A stretch of DNA of 37,062 bases from Furfurilactobacillus milii (GCF_021654115.1 NZ_JAIWJF010000012.1:1-37062), one strand, 5' to 3'. Counted from the first letter of the stretch, positions 1 through 8,306 are shown. Translations and numbers: made by a program. Notes: generated by a model from the sequence alone, not told the origin.

Positions 1-68
1 TAAACAACCGGCTACGGCGGTCATTGAACTATCGCTGCCCAGCCGATCTAATGCCTGAACTAGCTTAG
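1..68 (+). CDS. IS30-family transposase, C-terminal end (partial)
   Basis: Frame 3 reads about 21 codons to a TAG at 66-68. The peptide has the pattern NNRLRRSLNYRCPADL, like the conserved C-terminal NNRPRK.LGY.TP stretch of IS30 transposases just after the DDE catalytic core. The 5' part, with the helix-turn-helix and catalytic residues, lies outside the window, so activity cannot be judged. The identical reading frame occurs on the minus strand at the right edge. Confidence 0.75.
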   Translation, partial: NNRLRRSLNYRCPADLMPELA

Positions 69-126
69 CAACTAGACCACTTCTAAGAATAGATTCTTAG
101 TGTTGCACTTGATTTGACAATTGAGG
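1..126 (+). mobile_element. 3' end of an IS30-family insertion sequence (left copy)
   Basis: Bases 1-126 are repeated as the reverse complement at 36920-37045, with a single difference (G at 111 against T in the other copy). The match stops after the GAGG at 123-126, which marks the inner tip of the element. The first 68 bases encode the C-terminus of a transposase reading into the window. The tip carries a perfect internal palindrome (83-90 with 93-100). Only the 3' part lies in the window; the rest is off the left edge. Confidence 0.85.
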
Positions 127-363
127 TGTCAAAAAAATTTTGTCATCTTTGTTTTTTTTCCATACCAATAAAATTAATCCAGCCGTTACCTCATTCTTTT
201 CGGCGAATTTGTAGTTTGACCATTTTCAGGACTTAACATTGTTGTTTACGAATCAAAAGTGTAATGTTATTATCAACATATGAATAAAACGGCATATTTA
301 AAGCGACTCTATTGGCCTTCAGATTAAGTTGTTCAATACGTTGCTCGATTGAGGAGAAAGAAT
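127..363. other. Intergenic region between IS30 tip and cation transporter gene
   Basis: I see no convincing gene in this stretch; a small minus-strand open frame at 233-442 is a shadow. It holds an A/T-rich segment directly after the IS tip and, near 273-284, a TCAACATATGAA motif. That motif recurs upstream of the ArsR gene and may be part of a metal-sensor operator. Confidence 0.5.
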
Positions 364-990
364 ATGCAAAATAACGCTGATTCAAACATGCTTGTTCGTC
401 GAAGCATTCACACGGAGTACTTTTCAACCGGCTGGATGGCATTTGAATTCCTAGTCGGTCTTTATTCCGGTATTACGGCACATTCAATATTATTAATTGC
501 ATTTGGATTGGACAGTTTTTTAGAAATTATTTCAGGTAGCACACTGATTTGGCGTTTACGTAAAGAAGCAAATGGCGCAAGTCAGAGCGAAATTAATCAC
601 GCTGAACGTCGCTCCTCACTAATCGTTGGCTCGGTTCTCCTGCTATTATCTGTCTATGTCATTGGCGTTTCACTGTTCAATTTAGTCACACACCAGGCCG
701 CAGACCAAAGCTTTTCCGGCATTGCGATCGCCATTGCGTCCGTTATCTTGATGCCTTTTCTAACTTTGCGCAAACGCGCTTTGGGCAAGGCTCTTCATTC
801 AGCTGCCCTAGCGGAAGATGGAATGTGCAACATCACCTGTGCTTATATGGCTGCTACTGTATTAGTCGGCGGTGTTTTAACCGCACTATTCGGTTGGTGG
901 TGGGCTGACTCCGTGGCCGCACTTGTGCTGGTTTACTTTATCGCCAGTGAGGGCTGGGAATCTTTCCAAGCAGGTCGCGGTAAGGACTAG
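364..990 (+). CDS. CDF-like cation transporter, short form lacking the C-terminal cytosolic domain
   Basis: This 208-residue membrane protein has about five or six hydrophobic segments. It carries GLDSFLEIISG, followed by a Trp-Arg-Leu-Arg loop, and near the end FGWWWADSVAALVLVYFIASEGW. This layout matches a short cation-diffusion-facilitator-like group (PF01545-related) in which GLDS.xE.xSG stands in for the transmembrane-2 metal site. The second canonical site (HxxxD) appears degenerate, as AEDGMCN. The C-terminal cytosolic domain of classical CDF exporters is absent. The start is ATG 364 because the Shine-Dalgarno GAGGAGAAAG (351-360) lies just before it; an upstream TTG overlaps the ribosome site. 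A CzrA-type sensor follows, so zinc or cobalt handling is a fair inference, but the substrate is unproven. Confidence 0.7.
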   Translation: MQNNADSNMLVRRSIHTEYFSTGWMAFEFLVGLYSGITAHSILLIAFGLDSFLEIISGSTLIWRLRKEANGASQSEINHAERRSSLIVGSVLLLLSVYVIGVSLFNLVTHQAADQSFSGIAIAIASVILMPFLTLRKRALGKALHSAALAEDGMCNITCAYMAATVLVGGVLTALFGWWWADSVAALVLVYFIASEGWESFQAGRGKD

Positions 991-1013
991 CAAAAACTTC
1001 TGTAAATTAACAC

Positions 1014-1053
1014 AACGGCAGGTTTGACGATTGCGTCAGACTTGCCGTTTTCG
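1014..1053 (+). terminator. Rho-independent terminator after the cation transporter gene
   Basis: AACGGCAGGTTTGACG pairs with CGTCAGACTTGCCGTT over 16 positions (two G-U pairs) around a four-base loop, followed by a T-rich tail. It lies 23 bases after the stop codon. Confidence 0.8.
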
Positions 1054-1092
1054 TTTGTCACAATTTGAATATTTTCACTTTTAAGTCGTACT

Positions 1093-1150
1093 TTTGAATG
1101 ACTTCAAACGTTTACGCAAGTAGCCGAACATGCTAGACTCAACATATGAA
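1093..1150 (+). promoter_or_regulatory. Candidate operators of the ArsR/CzrA-type repressor
   Basis: Two features precede the repressor gene: a perfect inverted repeat TTTGAA-tgac-TTCAAA (1093-1108), and TCAACATATGAA (1139-1150), which is identical to 273-284 upstream of the cation transporter. ArsR-family zinc and cobalt sensors commonly bind AT-rich sites containing ATATGAA or TTGAA half-sites, so autoregulation and control of the transporter are plausible. This is inference only; no -35/-10 pair is clear-cut. Confidence 0.35.
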
Positions 1151-1165
1151 ATGAAAGGAATCGCT

Positions 1166-1501
1166 ATGACAAACTCCAACAAACCGAACTTAATCGATTC
1201 ATTTCATTTAAGTGAATCGACGCGTATCTTTAAATTGCTCAGCAACCCCTCACGTTTGCAAATTTTATACGTCTTGGAACAACGGGAATTAAACGTTAAT
1301 GACTTGAGCACGTTGCTTAACTTAGAACAATCGGTCGTTTCGCATCAGCTTGCCCTGCTTCGAAAGCACCAGTTAGTCACAGCCAAGCGTGTTGGTAAGG
1401 CGAATTATTATCGGCTAGACGATCCTCACATTCTTGACATCGTCACGGAGACCCTTGAACATGCGGACCATGTAGTGCGTGGTAAAAAACACAATGAGTA
1501 A
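1166..1501 (+). CDS. ArsR/SmtB-family metal-sensing repressor, CzrA type (Zn/Co)
   Basis: The 111-residue winged-helix protein has the ArsR core [16 protein letters not shown], a recognition helix [16 protein letters not shown] and a wing [11 protein letters not shown]. Its last helix carries Asp86, His88, His99 and His102. That spacing (+2, +11, +3) is exactly that of the alpha-5 zinc/cobalt site of CzrA and SmtB. There is no CxC motif of the arsenic or cadmium alpha-3 type. When metal binds, such proteins leave the DNA and open expression of an exporter. The start is ATG 1166 because AAAGGA at 1153-1158 sits seven bases upstream; earlier in-frame ATGs at 1130 and 1151 lack ribosome sites. 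The likely target is the cation transporter at 364-990, which shares a promoter motif with this gene. Confidence 0.88.
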   Translation: MTNSNKPNLIDSFHLSESTRIFKLLSNPSRLQILYVLEQRELNVNDLSTLLNLEQSVVSHQLALLRKHQLVTAKRVGKANYYRLDDPHILDIVTETLEHADHVVRGKKHNE

Positions 1502-1565
1502 CGCACTGTCGTCACGACTAATACTGCTGTCAGCCTACTACTTCGCCATTTAAAAGAGGTTCTTT

Positions 1566-1976
1566 ATGATTCAACCCATCAATAAAAACATCAATAGTTT
1601 ACAAGAAGTCGCTCAACCAGCGACACCCGCCGATCGACAGATCGTTACTGACCTTGTTGATACCTTACGAGCCCACCAAGACAATTGTGTTGGCATGGCT
1701 GCAAATATGATTGGGCAGACAAAACGCATCATTGCTTATCAACTCGGGCCAATGCTGGTGCCGATGATTAACCCAGTGATTACTCAAAAACAAGATGCTT
1801 ATCAGACTGCCGAAGGCTGTTTGTCCTTATCAGGTCAACGACCGACAACCCGCTACCGCAACATCACCGTTCGTTACCAAACAACTGATTGGCAAACAAA
1901 AACGGCGTCATTCTCCGATTTCACTGCGCAGATTATTCAACATGAAATCGATCATTGCGACGGGATTTTAATTTAA
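1566..1976 (+). CDS. def: Peptide deformylase, short form
   Basis: A 136-residue metallo-enzyme that would remove the formyl group from the N-terminal methionine of new proteins. The three signature blocks are present in order: GMAANMIG (43-50), EGCLSL (83-88, metal ligand Cys85) and HEIDH (126-130, two His ligands and catalytic Glu). The glutamine of the usual GxxAAxQIG block is methionine here. The protein is also shorter than the usual 160-200 residues, which places it in the short second-copy group common in Firmicutes. The start follows AGAGG at good spacing. It follows the ArsR gene by 64 bases and may share its transcript, but no functional link is evident. Metal ligands suggest a fold that binds metal; catalytic efficiency is uncertain because of the Gln-to-Met change. 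Confidence 0.85.
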   Translation: MIQPINKNINSLQEVAQPATPADRQIVTDLVDTLRAHQDNCVGMAANMIGQTKRIIAYQLGPMLVPMINPVITQKQDAYQTAEGCLSLSGQRPTTRYRNITVRYQTTDWQTKTASFSDFTAQIIQHEIDHCDGILI

Positions 1977-1988
1977 TGACTAGCTTAC

Positions 1989-2038
1989 AAAATAGGATCA
2001 ATATCCGGACAATTATGTTCGAATATTGATCCTATTTT
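1989..2038. terminator. Terminator hairpin after the deformylase gene
   Basis: AAAATAGGATCAATAT pairs perfectly with ATATTGATCCTATTTT across a short loop. The A-run and T-run on the two sides let it work in either direction. It closes the left unit ahead of the four-gene cassette. Confidence 0.8.
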
Positions 2039-2173
2039 ATATTGATCACTGATTTCGCCAACAATGGCTCTAAGTGTTTGCATTAAATCGACTTCGCTAC
2101 AGAGCGTTGATACCATGATCATCAGTGACAAAGCACTGTTAACATCCGTACTCAAAACCGGTGAAAATCAAAT

Positions 2174-2228
2174 ACTGTAATAAACAAAAAATAAAAGTGT
2201 TGACGAATACAGTAAACACATTTAATAT
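2174..2228 (+). promoter_or_regulatory. Promoter and candidate operator of the four-gene cassette
   Basis: TTGACG (2200-2205), a 17-base spacer and TAATAT (2223-2228) form a good sigma-A promoter 24 bases before the first ATG. Inverted half-sites ACTGTA (2174-2179) and TACAGT (2208-2213) straddle the -35 box, and the first gene encodes a DNA-binding protein, so autoregulation is plausible. Farther upstream, TCACTGAT and ATCAGTGA arms (about 2045-2127) form a second loose inverted repeat. Confidence 0.55.
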
Positions 2229-2252
2229 ACGTTTATTGATTGAGGTGATAAT

Positions 2253-2999
2253 ATGCTTTCAAATTACTCGCAACAAGAGTTGGAACAAGGTTGGCATCGT
2301 CAAGCAGACACTTTTTACTGTAATTACTGCGATACCAAATTTGAAGCCGACCAAGTTTATCAAATTAATGATCATTTTTTTGCTGCTGCAGCGGCAATTG
2401 AGCAACACATTCAAAACGTTCATCAAGGAAACGCGTACCAACTAATCCATGATGATTCAAAATACAATCAATTAACAGAGAAGCAGCAAGACTTACTAAC
2501 CGCGTTTGCGACTGGTCAAAAAGACGCTGAGATTGCGCGCGGCATGAATGTTTCGGCCTCTACGATTCGCCATCAAAAATTTACGTTTCGAGAGAAAGCC
2601 AAACAAGCTAAGCAATATCTGGCTATGTACCACAATGTCTTTGAAATTAATCATGATCAATCAGACACCCTCATCCCAATTCCTGGTCACGTTGCCAGAC
2701 CGGATGACCGATTCGCAATTACCAACGCTGAATGGCAGAACACTGTCGCGGAATATTTATCCGAAACAAACGGACAGCTGACCTTAAAGCGTTTGCCACG
2801 TAAACAAAAGCGAATCGTGGTCGTTCTCGACCGCATCACACAAAGTTTGCCAGCTGATGGTGAATGGGATGAGTTACAAATTACTGCAATTTTAAAGAAA
2901 ATCAGCGATGACCCCGTAACATTGCGCCGCTATCTCATTGAATACGGCTTTATGGATCGTACTCGAGATGGCTCACGTTACTGGATTGTTAAGGACTGA
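2253..2999 (+). CDS. LuxR-type HTH / DUF2087 transcriptional regulator
   Basis: A 248-residue protein with three parts. Residues about 20-50 hold FYCNYCDTKF and a later His, like a small zinc-binding module. Residues about 72-115 are a LuxR-type helix-turn-helix (LTEKQQDLLTAFATGQKDAE, then IARGMNVSASTIRHQ). Residues about 175-248 match the DUF2087 pattern (LPRKQKRIVVVLDRI...LRRYLIEYGFMDRTRDGSRYW). Proteins of this architecture are usually called DUF2087 regulators; their signal is unknown. The start follows GAGGTG. It is the first gene of a unit whose gaps are 32, 12 and 45 bases, so it probably controls the downstream AAA-VWA and GIY-YIG genes. Confidence 0.75.
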   Translation: MLSNYSQQELEQGWHRQADTFYCNYCDTKFEADQVYQINDHFFAAAAAIEQHIQNVHQGNAYQLIHDDSKYNQLTEKQQDLLTAFATGQKDAEIARGMNVSASTIRHQKFTFREKAKQAKQYLAMYHNVFEINHDQSDTLIPIPGHVARPDDRFAITNAEWQNTVAEYLSETNGQLTLKRLPRKQKRIVVVLDRITQSLPADGEWDELQITAILKKISDDPVTLRRYLIEYGFMDRTRDGSRYWIVKD

Positions 3000-3031
3000 T
3001 TTTCCCGCTCAAATTAATCGAGGAAATTAAC

Positions 3032-3475
3032 ATGATTTACAAATCAATTTCAATCAACCCCAAGTTTGACCAAACGGATGGCCGTAGTACCGGCACCCAT
3101 GCTATTGATACGGCAACTTATGGTGACAAACTTGGTTCTCGTCCTACGACTGGCGAACTCATGGTGCAACTCAATCAGGATGAAGCACAAACCATCCCTG
3201 CAACACGCATCTTAGATTTAGCGTTACTGATTCTCAGCACCAACGCCTACTTTATGGAGGCCGCCTACAAAATGGACGATCTATACGACCCAGATCACCT
3301 TGCGATCATCAAGCATGCGTTACAAGGGACCGGGTTCGAAATCAATGTTGATGCCAATAACGAAACCATTGCACACGACATCCAATTTTTCTATGACCAA
3401 CTACAAAGTGACGGCGAGTTGTACGGTGAACGCTACCGACTACTTGCCGGAGAGTTAAGAAAACTGGGATATTAA
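3032..3475 (+). CDS. Uncharacterised protein, DUF6530-like
   Basis: A 147-residue soluble protein starting MIYKSISINPKFDQTDGRST with an acidic, helical C-terminal half that ends GERYRLLAGELRKLGY. By memory the overall pattern (MIYK...DxxDGR...G, a central hydrophobic ILDLALLIL helix and a terminal LRxLGY) resembles DUF6530. I could not verify this and no function is known to me. There is no signal peptide or membrane segment. The ribosome site is GAGGAAAT. It sits 32 bases after the regulator and 12 bases before the AAA-VWA gene, so it is probably translated together with that gene and may be its substrate adaptor or partner (inference). Confidence 0.55.
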   Translation: MIYKSISINPKFDQTDGRSTGTHAIDTATYGDKLGSRPTTGELMVQLNQDEAQTIPATRILDLALLILSTNAYFMEAAYKMDDLYDPDHLAIIKHALQGTGFEINVDANNETIAHDIQFFYDQLQSDGELYGERYRLLAGELRKLGY

Positions 3476-3487
3476 GGAGTTAGAACC

Positions 3488-5719
3488 ATGAGCACCACAT
3501 TACAAAAACAGCGCACCGACTATTCCACCGTGGAACAAGCGATGATCTGGCAGAAACCCGCTTCTCACGTGACCAGTGAACAAGAGCGGCGCATCGCCAA
3601 TACCATCGCTGCCACCTGGCAAATGCCGGAAATGCGCATTACAAATTTATTATTGGAAGGTGACGCCGGTTCCGGTAAAACGCAATTGGCTAAGGCCCTT
3701 TCTGCCGATTTACAGCTCCCCTACACAAAGATTACTTGTTTTGCAGACATGGATAAATCCGATATTTTCGGTTCTCTACTACCCGTTTTGGATGAAAATT
3801 CCGAACTACAAACCATCTTTAATGAGAGTCATTCACAAGCAGAAGTTATTGCGCGTTTGGCTGACCACTTGAAGTTGTCAACGAAAGATGCAAAGGCCTA
3901 TTTGCAACACTATCAAGACAGTCGCCAATCAGTTAGCTATCGTTTTTATCCTTCCGAAATCGTTAAGGCCGTTCAAAACGGTTGCTTGCTAGAAATCCAA
4001 GAACCAACCGTCATTCGTGACGCGTCTGTGTTGGTTGCGTTGAACTCAGTTTTGGAACCTAACGGAACGTTGGAAACTCTACAAGGTCGAATTCAACGAC
4101 ATCCTGACACGGTCGTAGTGTTAACAACTAACCGAAACTATCAAGGTAACCGACCACTAAACGAATCTCTGCGAGACCGGATGCAGTATTCTGAAAAGAT
4201 GGACTTACCGACCATTCCGGTCATGGTTGCCCGTGCTTCCGCAAAAAGTGGTCTGCATGACGAAAAATTGCTAACCATTATGGCGAATATTATTCGTTTA
4301 CTTGATGAAACAGCAAAGGCCAATGGTATTCACGGTGTCGCTGGAATGCGTAGTTACCTTTATTGGTCTGCCAGCGCAACGTTCACAGATATTCTGAAAT
4401 CGTTTGATCAGATGGTCCTCTATAAAGTCACGACTGACGAAATCGAAATTGACCTTTTGAAACAGGCAATTATAGATGCCGGCCTTTGGGATCAACTTGT
4501 CAGTTTGGTTACGCAAGCGGCTGTCAAACGGATCACTCCTGCTGTCACGCCACAAAAAGACGTTAAGCCGTCGGTCAGTGAACCGACCCTGTCTGCTGTT
4601 GATGACAAGAATAAGCCCGAACGAGATTCAGAAGCTGATAAACGACCCGTCTCACCTGACAATGAAAAATCGCTAGACACTAAGAGTGAAGATGATAACG
4701 TCCAACCAAATGGCGATAAACTCACAGCCGAAGGTGCCAAGCGTGACGCTGATCTGAACATAACCAGTACGACCGGTACCGAGCAACAAGAAGAAAGTTT
4801 TCACGAAGGCGAAACCCTTTCAATGCCAGTCGTTGATGCTGACGTGGCCAAACAGGCTCGAAAAGCGTTAAATCAATCAGCTCGCGAAAGTTTGAAAAAC
4901 ACTATTCATTCACATGAGGGCCTTATCGTTCACGTTCCCAAGATCACACCCACCGATGTCAAACTTGCTAATAAACACCTGCAATCCAACCATCTCATTA
5001 CTGATCAATTAGTGCGACAGATGCGCGAAATCTTACAGAACGAACACGCTGGCGATGTCGCTAAGGGCAAGGTGTTTGGCCAACAATTCGATGCCAGTAA
5101 GGTGGTCAATCAAGATTTTGGCTACTTCACTAAAAAGAGAACGCCCGATGAAGACCCATCATTAGCGATTGCCGTCCGTGTTGATCAATCTGCTTCAATG
5201 GTTGAGGACGATCGCATCAAGCATGAGCAAACAGCAATCTTTGCCCTCACCGCCTTTTGTCGAGATCTAAATATTCCGCTGACCATTAATGGTGATACGG
5301 CAGATGTTAGTGAACGTGAACGAACTTCTATCTACGCTTATAAAGAATTTGACGAAGATTATGATACTGCCCTGCTACGTTTGACAACAATCAAAGCGTT
5401 GAATAACAATCGTGATGGCAGCGCCCTCAAAATTCTGGCGGACAAACTTGCCGCACGAACTGAGCAAACAAAACTGCTTATCAACCTTAGCGATGGTCAG
5501 CCAAAGGCCATGCCTAACTATACGGGTGACTTAGCCAAGAATGATTTGCAACATGTCGTTCATGAAGCTGAACGCGAAGGCATTGTCGTTCTCTCCGCCG
5601 CTCTTGGTGATGACGCTGAGACGCTGAAAGACATTTATGGTAACCAACGCTTTCTCGATTTTACAGACCTCAACAAACTAGCCACCAATTTGGTGCACGT
5701 CGTTATGAGGTTCGTATGA
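3488..5719 (+). CDS. MoxR-like AAA+ ATPase fused to a VWA (CobT-like) domain
   Basis: A 743-residue single chain. The N-terminal AAA+ domain (about 35-330) has Walker A GDAGSGKT (58-65), a Walker B-like strand LLEIQE (167-172), sensor-1 TTNRN (213-217) and an arginine-rich LRDRM (228-232). A charged, low-complexity linker (about 355-445) follows. The C-terminal VWA domain has a MIDAS motif DQSAS at 566-570 and LSDGQP with Asp669. MoxR ATPases paired with VWA proteins act as metal-insertion or remodelling chaperones (CobS/CobT, ChlI/ChlD, NorQ/NorD); here both halves are in one protein. Nothing in the window suggests cobalamin or chlorophyll synthesis, so the client is unknown. It lies between a DUF6530-like gene and a GIY-YIG-like gene. 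Alternative roles include a stress chaperone or part of a conflict system. Confidence 0.8.
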   Translation: MSTTLQKQRTDYSTVEQAMIWQKPASHVTSEQERRIANTIAATWQMPEMRITNLLLEGDAGSGKTQLAKALSADLQLPYTKITCFADMDKSDIFGSLLPVLDENSELQTIFNESHSQAEVIARLADHLKLSTKDAKAYLQHYQDSRQSVSYRFYPSEIVKAVQNGCLLEIQEPTVIRDASVLVALNSVLEPNGTLETLQGRIQRHPDTVVVLTTNRNYQGNRPLNESLRDRMQYSEKMDLPTIPVMVARASAKSGLHDEKLLTIMANIIRLLDETAKANGIHGVAGMRSYLYWSASATFTDILKSFDQMVLYKVTTDEIEIDLLKQAIIDAGLWDQLVSLVTQAAVKRITPAVTPQKDVKPSVSEPTLSAVDDKNKPERDSEADKRPVSPDNEKSLDTKSEDDNVQPNGDKLTAEGAKRDADLNITSTTGTEQQEESFHEGETLSMPVVDADVAKQARKALNQSARESLKNTIHSHEGLIVHVPKITPTDVKLANKHLQSNHLITDQLVRQMREILQNEHAGDVAKGKVFGQQFDASKVVNQDFGYFTKKRTPDEDPSLAIAVRVDQSASMVEDDRIKHEQTAIFALTAFCRDLNIPLTINGDTADVSERERTSIYAYKEFDEDYDTALLRLTTIKALNNNRDGSALKILADKLAARTEQTKLLINLSDGQPKAMPNYTGDLAKNDLQHVVHEAEREGIVVLSAALGDDAETLKDIYGNQRFLDFTDLNKLATNLVHVVMRFV

Positions 5720-5764
5720 GCGTGATGCCGAGGCCAACAGAAAAGAGTAACAAAGGAGGAACTC

Positions 5765-6127
5765 ATGAATCCCAAACGAAAACAAGAGCTGTTGGATCAA
5801 TATGCAAAAATTGAAATCGATTATGGTGTGATTCAACTGAAAAATAAAGTGAACGGCAAAATATACATTGCCGCTGTGCCCAACCTCAAAAATCGGTGGT
5901 CCTTTTACCAACAAAATTTAAACAATGGTAGCTTTCCCAATCCGGACTTATTAAGTGACTGGCGAAAGTATGGCGCAAAGAACTTTGAGTTTAGCGAATT
6001 GTATCGAAAGGATGCCACTGACGTGTTAAACATGCAGCACACACTCAAGGAACTCAAAAAAGAGTGGCTTACAAAATTACAACCATTTGGCGACCGTGGA
6101 TACAATCAACCCATGAAAGAATTGTAA
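5765..6127 (+). CDS. GIY-YIG-like small protein
   Basis: A 120-residue protein in which GVIQLKNKVNGKIYIAAVPN corresponds to the GIY...YIG strands of the GIY-YIG nuclease fold. It is followed by NLKNRWSFY, which could supply the catalytic arginine, and by the family pattern LLSDWRKYGAKNFEFSEL. The core motifs are altered (GVI for GIY, YIA for YIG), so the nuclease may be weak or the protein may only bind DNA. The terminal part has a helix, DVLNMQHTLKELKKEWLTKL. The start follows a strong AAAGGAGG. It is the last gene of the cassette, 45 bases after the AAA-VWA gene and just before a strong terminator. Confidence 0.65.
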   Translation: MNPKRKQELLDQYAKIEIDYGVIQLKNKVNGKIYIAAVPNLKNRWSFYQQNLNNGSFPNPDLLSDWRKYGAKNFEFSELYRKDATDVLNMQHTLKELKKEWLTKLQPFGDRGYNQPMKEL

Positions 6128-6196
6128 TCACAAAAAAAGGTGAAATCTGATACTACGTTTACCAAACGTAGCGTTGGATTTCACCTTTTTGTGATT
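6126..6196. terminator. Bidirectional terminator between convergent genes
   Basis: A long stem (AATCACAAAAA..AGGTGAAATC with GATTTCACCTTTTTGTGATT) carries a small inner hairpin (TACGTTT-acc-AAACGTA). A/T runs on both flanks let it end the GIY-YIG transcript on the plus strand and the copper ATPase transcript on the minus strand. Confidence 0.85.
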
Positions 6197-6266
6197 GTGC
6201 AGTTTTCCTTAATCACAGAAGCTGCCATCCTATCCGCAAAACCAATTACACCTTGATTAACTCACC

Positions 6267-8306
6267 TTAAATTTTCAACGTTTGTGCATTGATGGCAACA
6301 ACCACCGTACTGAGCCCCATGAGTAACGCACCAACGGCCGGGCTAAGAATTACGCCGACAAATGCGAGAATCCCTGCAGCCAACGGAATGGCAAAGATGT
6401 TATAACCAGCCCCGAACCATAAGTTTTGGACCATCTTCCTTGTTGTGTTATGCGCTAAATCGAGAAAGTGCAAGATATCGGATGGGTCGCTTCGAACCAG
6501 CACGATGTCGGCAGAATCAACGGCAACGTCTGTGCCAGCGCCAATAGCAATGCCAATATCCGCGCGAACTAGACTCGGTGCATCATTGACACCATCGCCA
6601 ACCATTGCAACAACTAAGCCTTGATCTTGGTATTGTTTGACAATAACTTCCTTATCTTCCGGCTTCAGTTCACCATGCACGTCTTCGTCAGGAATGCCCA
6701 AACGCTTGGCAATCAGTTCAGCAACCTGTTTGTTATCACCCGTCAGCATAACTGGCCGGATGCCGCGAGCCTTTAAGCCATCGATCAAGGCTTTTGAGCT
6801 TTCCTTCAATTGATCACCTTGAGCAACCCACCCCAAAAAGCGATCGTCGCTAACCAAGAAGCTCACCGTGTTGCCCTGCAACGACAGTTCATTAAATTTG
6901 CTCTGATCATAATCGATCTTGTTTTCAACCACATAGCGTTCGTTAACAATTGCGACATGCTGATCCTGATAGTTGCCCTCAATCCCCGTTCCGGGCAAGT
7001 TATTGATATTGTCTACAGGGACACTCGCCTTGTGTCGAGCATCGAGTTCTTTAATAATACCAACCGACAGCGGATGTGAAGACCCGGTTTCCAGACCACC
7101 CATAACAGCCAGCACGCTATCGGCATCGTAGTCTGGTGTGAAGCTTTCAACATCCGAAACAGCGAAGTTGCCTTCTGTCAACGTCCCTGTTTTGTCCATC
7201 ATAACCGCGTTCAAATGACGTGCATCCTCCAGCGCTTGGCGTTTACGCGTTAATAATCCATTCTTGGCCCCAATAGATGTGGAACGCGCCACGACCAGTG
7301 GAATAGCGAGACCCAGTGCGTGCGGACATGCGATAACCAGAATTGTCACCATTCGTTCTAACGCAAAATTAAAGTTTTTGTTGATAATCCACCAGAGGAC
7401 AAACGCAATTAGAGCAATGCCAACAGCTACATAGACAAGCCAGCCGGCTACACGATCGGCGACACCTTCAGCGTTGGACTTTTCCTTTTGCGCATTATTG
7501 ACCAACTGCATAACTTGTGACAGATATCCGGATTCTCCAGTTCCGGTAACCTTAACTCGGATAACGCCGGCGCCATTTGTCGATCCTCCAATAACCTTGT
7601 CACCGTCGCCTTTCGTGACGTCACGTGCTTCACCAGTGACCATCGCTTCATTAACTGACGTTTGCCCATCGACAATCGTGCCATCAGTCGGAATATTCTC
7701 ACCAGCCTTAACTAACACTGTTTGGCCGACCTGAACTTCTGACAATGGCACGTCGTTTGTGGTGCCATCAGCCCCCACCAGTGTTGCGTCATTTGGCAGT
7801 AGCGCAGCCATTTTCTGTAGTGCATTTCCAGCGGACATCACGGCATTCATTTCAATGACGTGTCCCAACAGCATAATGTCAATCAGTGTGGCTAATTCCC
7901 AAAAGAAATCCATGACGTTTGTGCCACCGACAAACGTATTCATAATAAATGCATAAATGCTGTAGAAATACGAAACGGAAATCCCAATTGCAATTAATGT
8001 CATCATTTCCGGATGACGATCCTTTAGTTCAGCACGTGCGCCACGAAGGAATGGTGCCCCGCCGTATAAGTACATAAACGATGCCAGAATCACCAGTAAC
8101 CATTCTGATCCAGGAAAAGCGAGACCTGGATAAAAACGATTCATCAAAACAGGTGACAAGATCACAACTGGAATCGAAACAACCAACGACACCCAAAATT
8201 TTTGCGTAATGTTACCCATATGCATCATCTCACCACCGTGTTGCATCAGGTCACTATCATTATTCATATCCATTGTCGGCTGATCCTTCATATTCATATT
8301 CTTCAT
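6267..8306 (-). CDS. copB: Copper-translocating P1B-3 ATPase (CopB type)
   Basis: A 679-residue metal pump. The N-terminus is rich in Met, His and Asp (MNMKDQPTMDMNNDS...HGGEMMHMGN) and has no CxxC heavy-metal domain. The transmembrane metal site is Cys-Pro-His (residues about 327-329), which marks the P1B-3/CopB group. The phosphorylation site DKTGTLTEG starts at Asp371, then come SSHPLS, TGDN and MVGDGVNDAPSL. It exports copper or silver ions from the cytoplasm at ATP cost. ATG 8306 is chosen because AGAAGG lies nine bases upstream; an earlier in-frame TTG at 8333 overlaps that site. No CopY repressor or CopZ chaperone lies nearby, so control must come from elsewhere. The inverted repeat at 8342-8378 is the only operator candidate. 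Confidence 0.93.
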   Translation of the reverse strand: MKNMNMKDQPTMDMNNDSDLMQHGGEMMHMGNITQKFWVSLVVSIPVVILSPVLMNRFYPGLAFPGSEWLLVILASFMYLYGGAPFLRGARAELKDRHPEMMTLIAIGISVSYFYSIYAFIMNTFVGGTNVMDFFWELATLIDIMLLGHVIEMNAVMSAGNALQKMAALLPNDATLVGADGTTNDVPLSEVQVGQTVLVKAGENIPTDGTIVDGQTSVNEAMVTGEARDVTKGDGDKVIGGSTNGAGVIRVKVTGTGESGYLSQVMQLVNNAQKEKSNAEGVADRVAGWLVYVAVGIALIAFVLWWIINKNFNFALERMVTILVIACPHALGLAIPLVVARSTSIGAKNGLLTRKRQALEDARHLNAVMMDKTGTLTEGNFAVSDVESFTPDYDADSVLAVMGGLETGSSHPLSVGIIKELDARHKASVPVDNINNLPGTGIEGNYQDQHVAIVNERYVVENKIDYDQSKFNELSLQGNTVSFLVSDDRFLGWVAQGDQLKESSKALIDGLKARGIRPVMLTGDNKQVAELIAKRLGIPDEDVHGELKPEDKEVIVKQYQDQGLVVAMVGDGVNDAPSLVRADIGIAIGAGTDVAVDSADIVLVRSDPSDILHFLDLAHNTTRKMVQNLWFGAGYNIFAIPLAAGILAFVGVILSPAVGALLMGLSTVVVAINAQTLKI

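Noticed and set aside
233-442. Minus-strand open frame of 69 codons at the left end
   Set aside because: It overlaps the start of the well-supported cation transporter gene, has no ribosome site and no family pattern.
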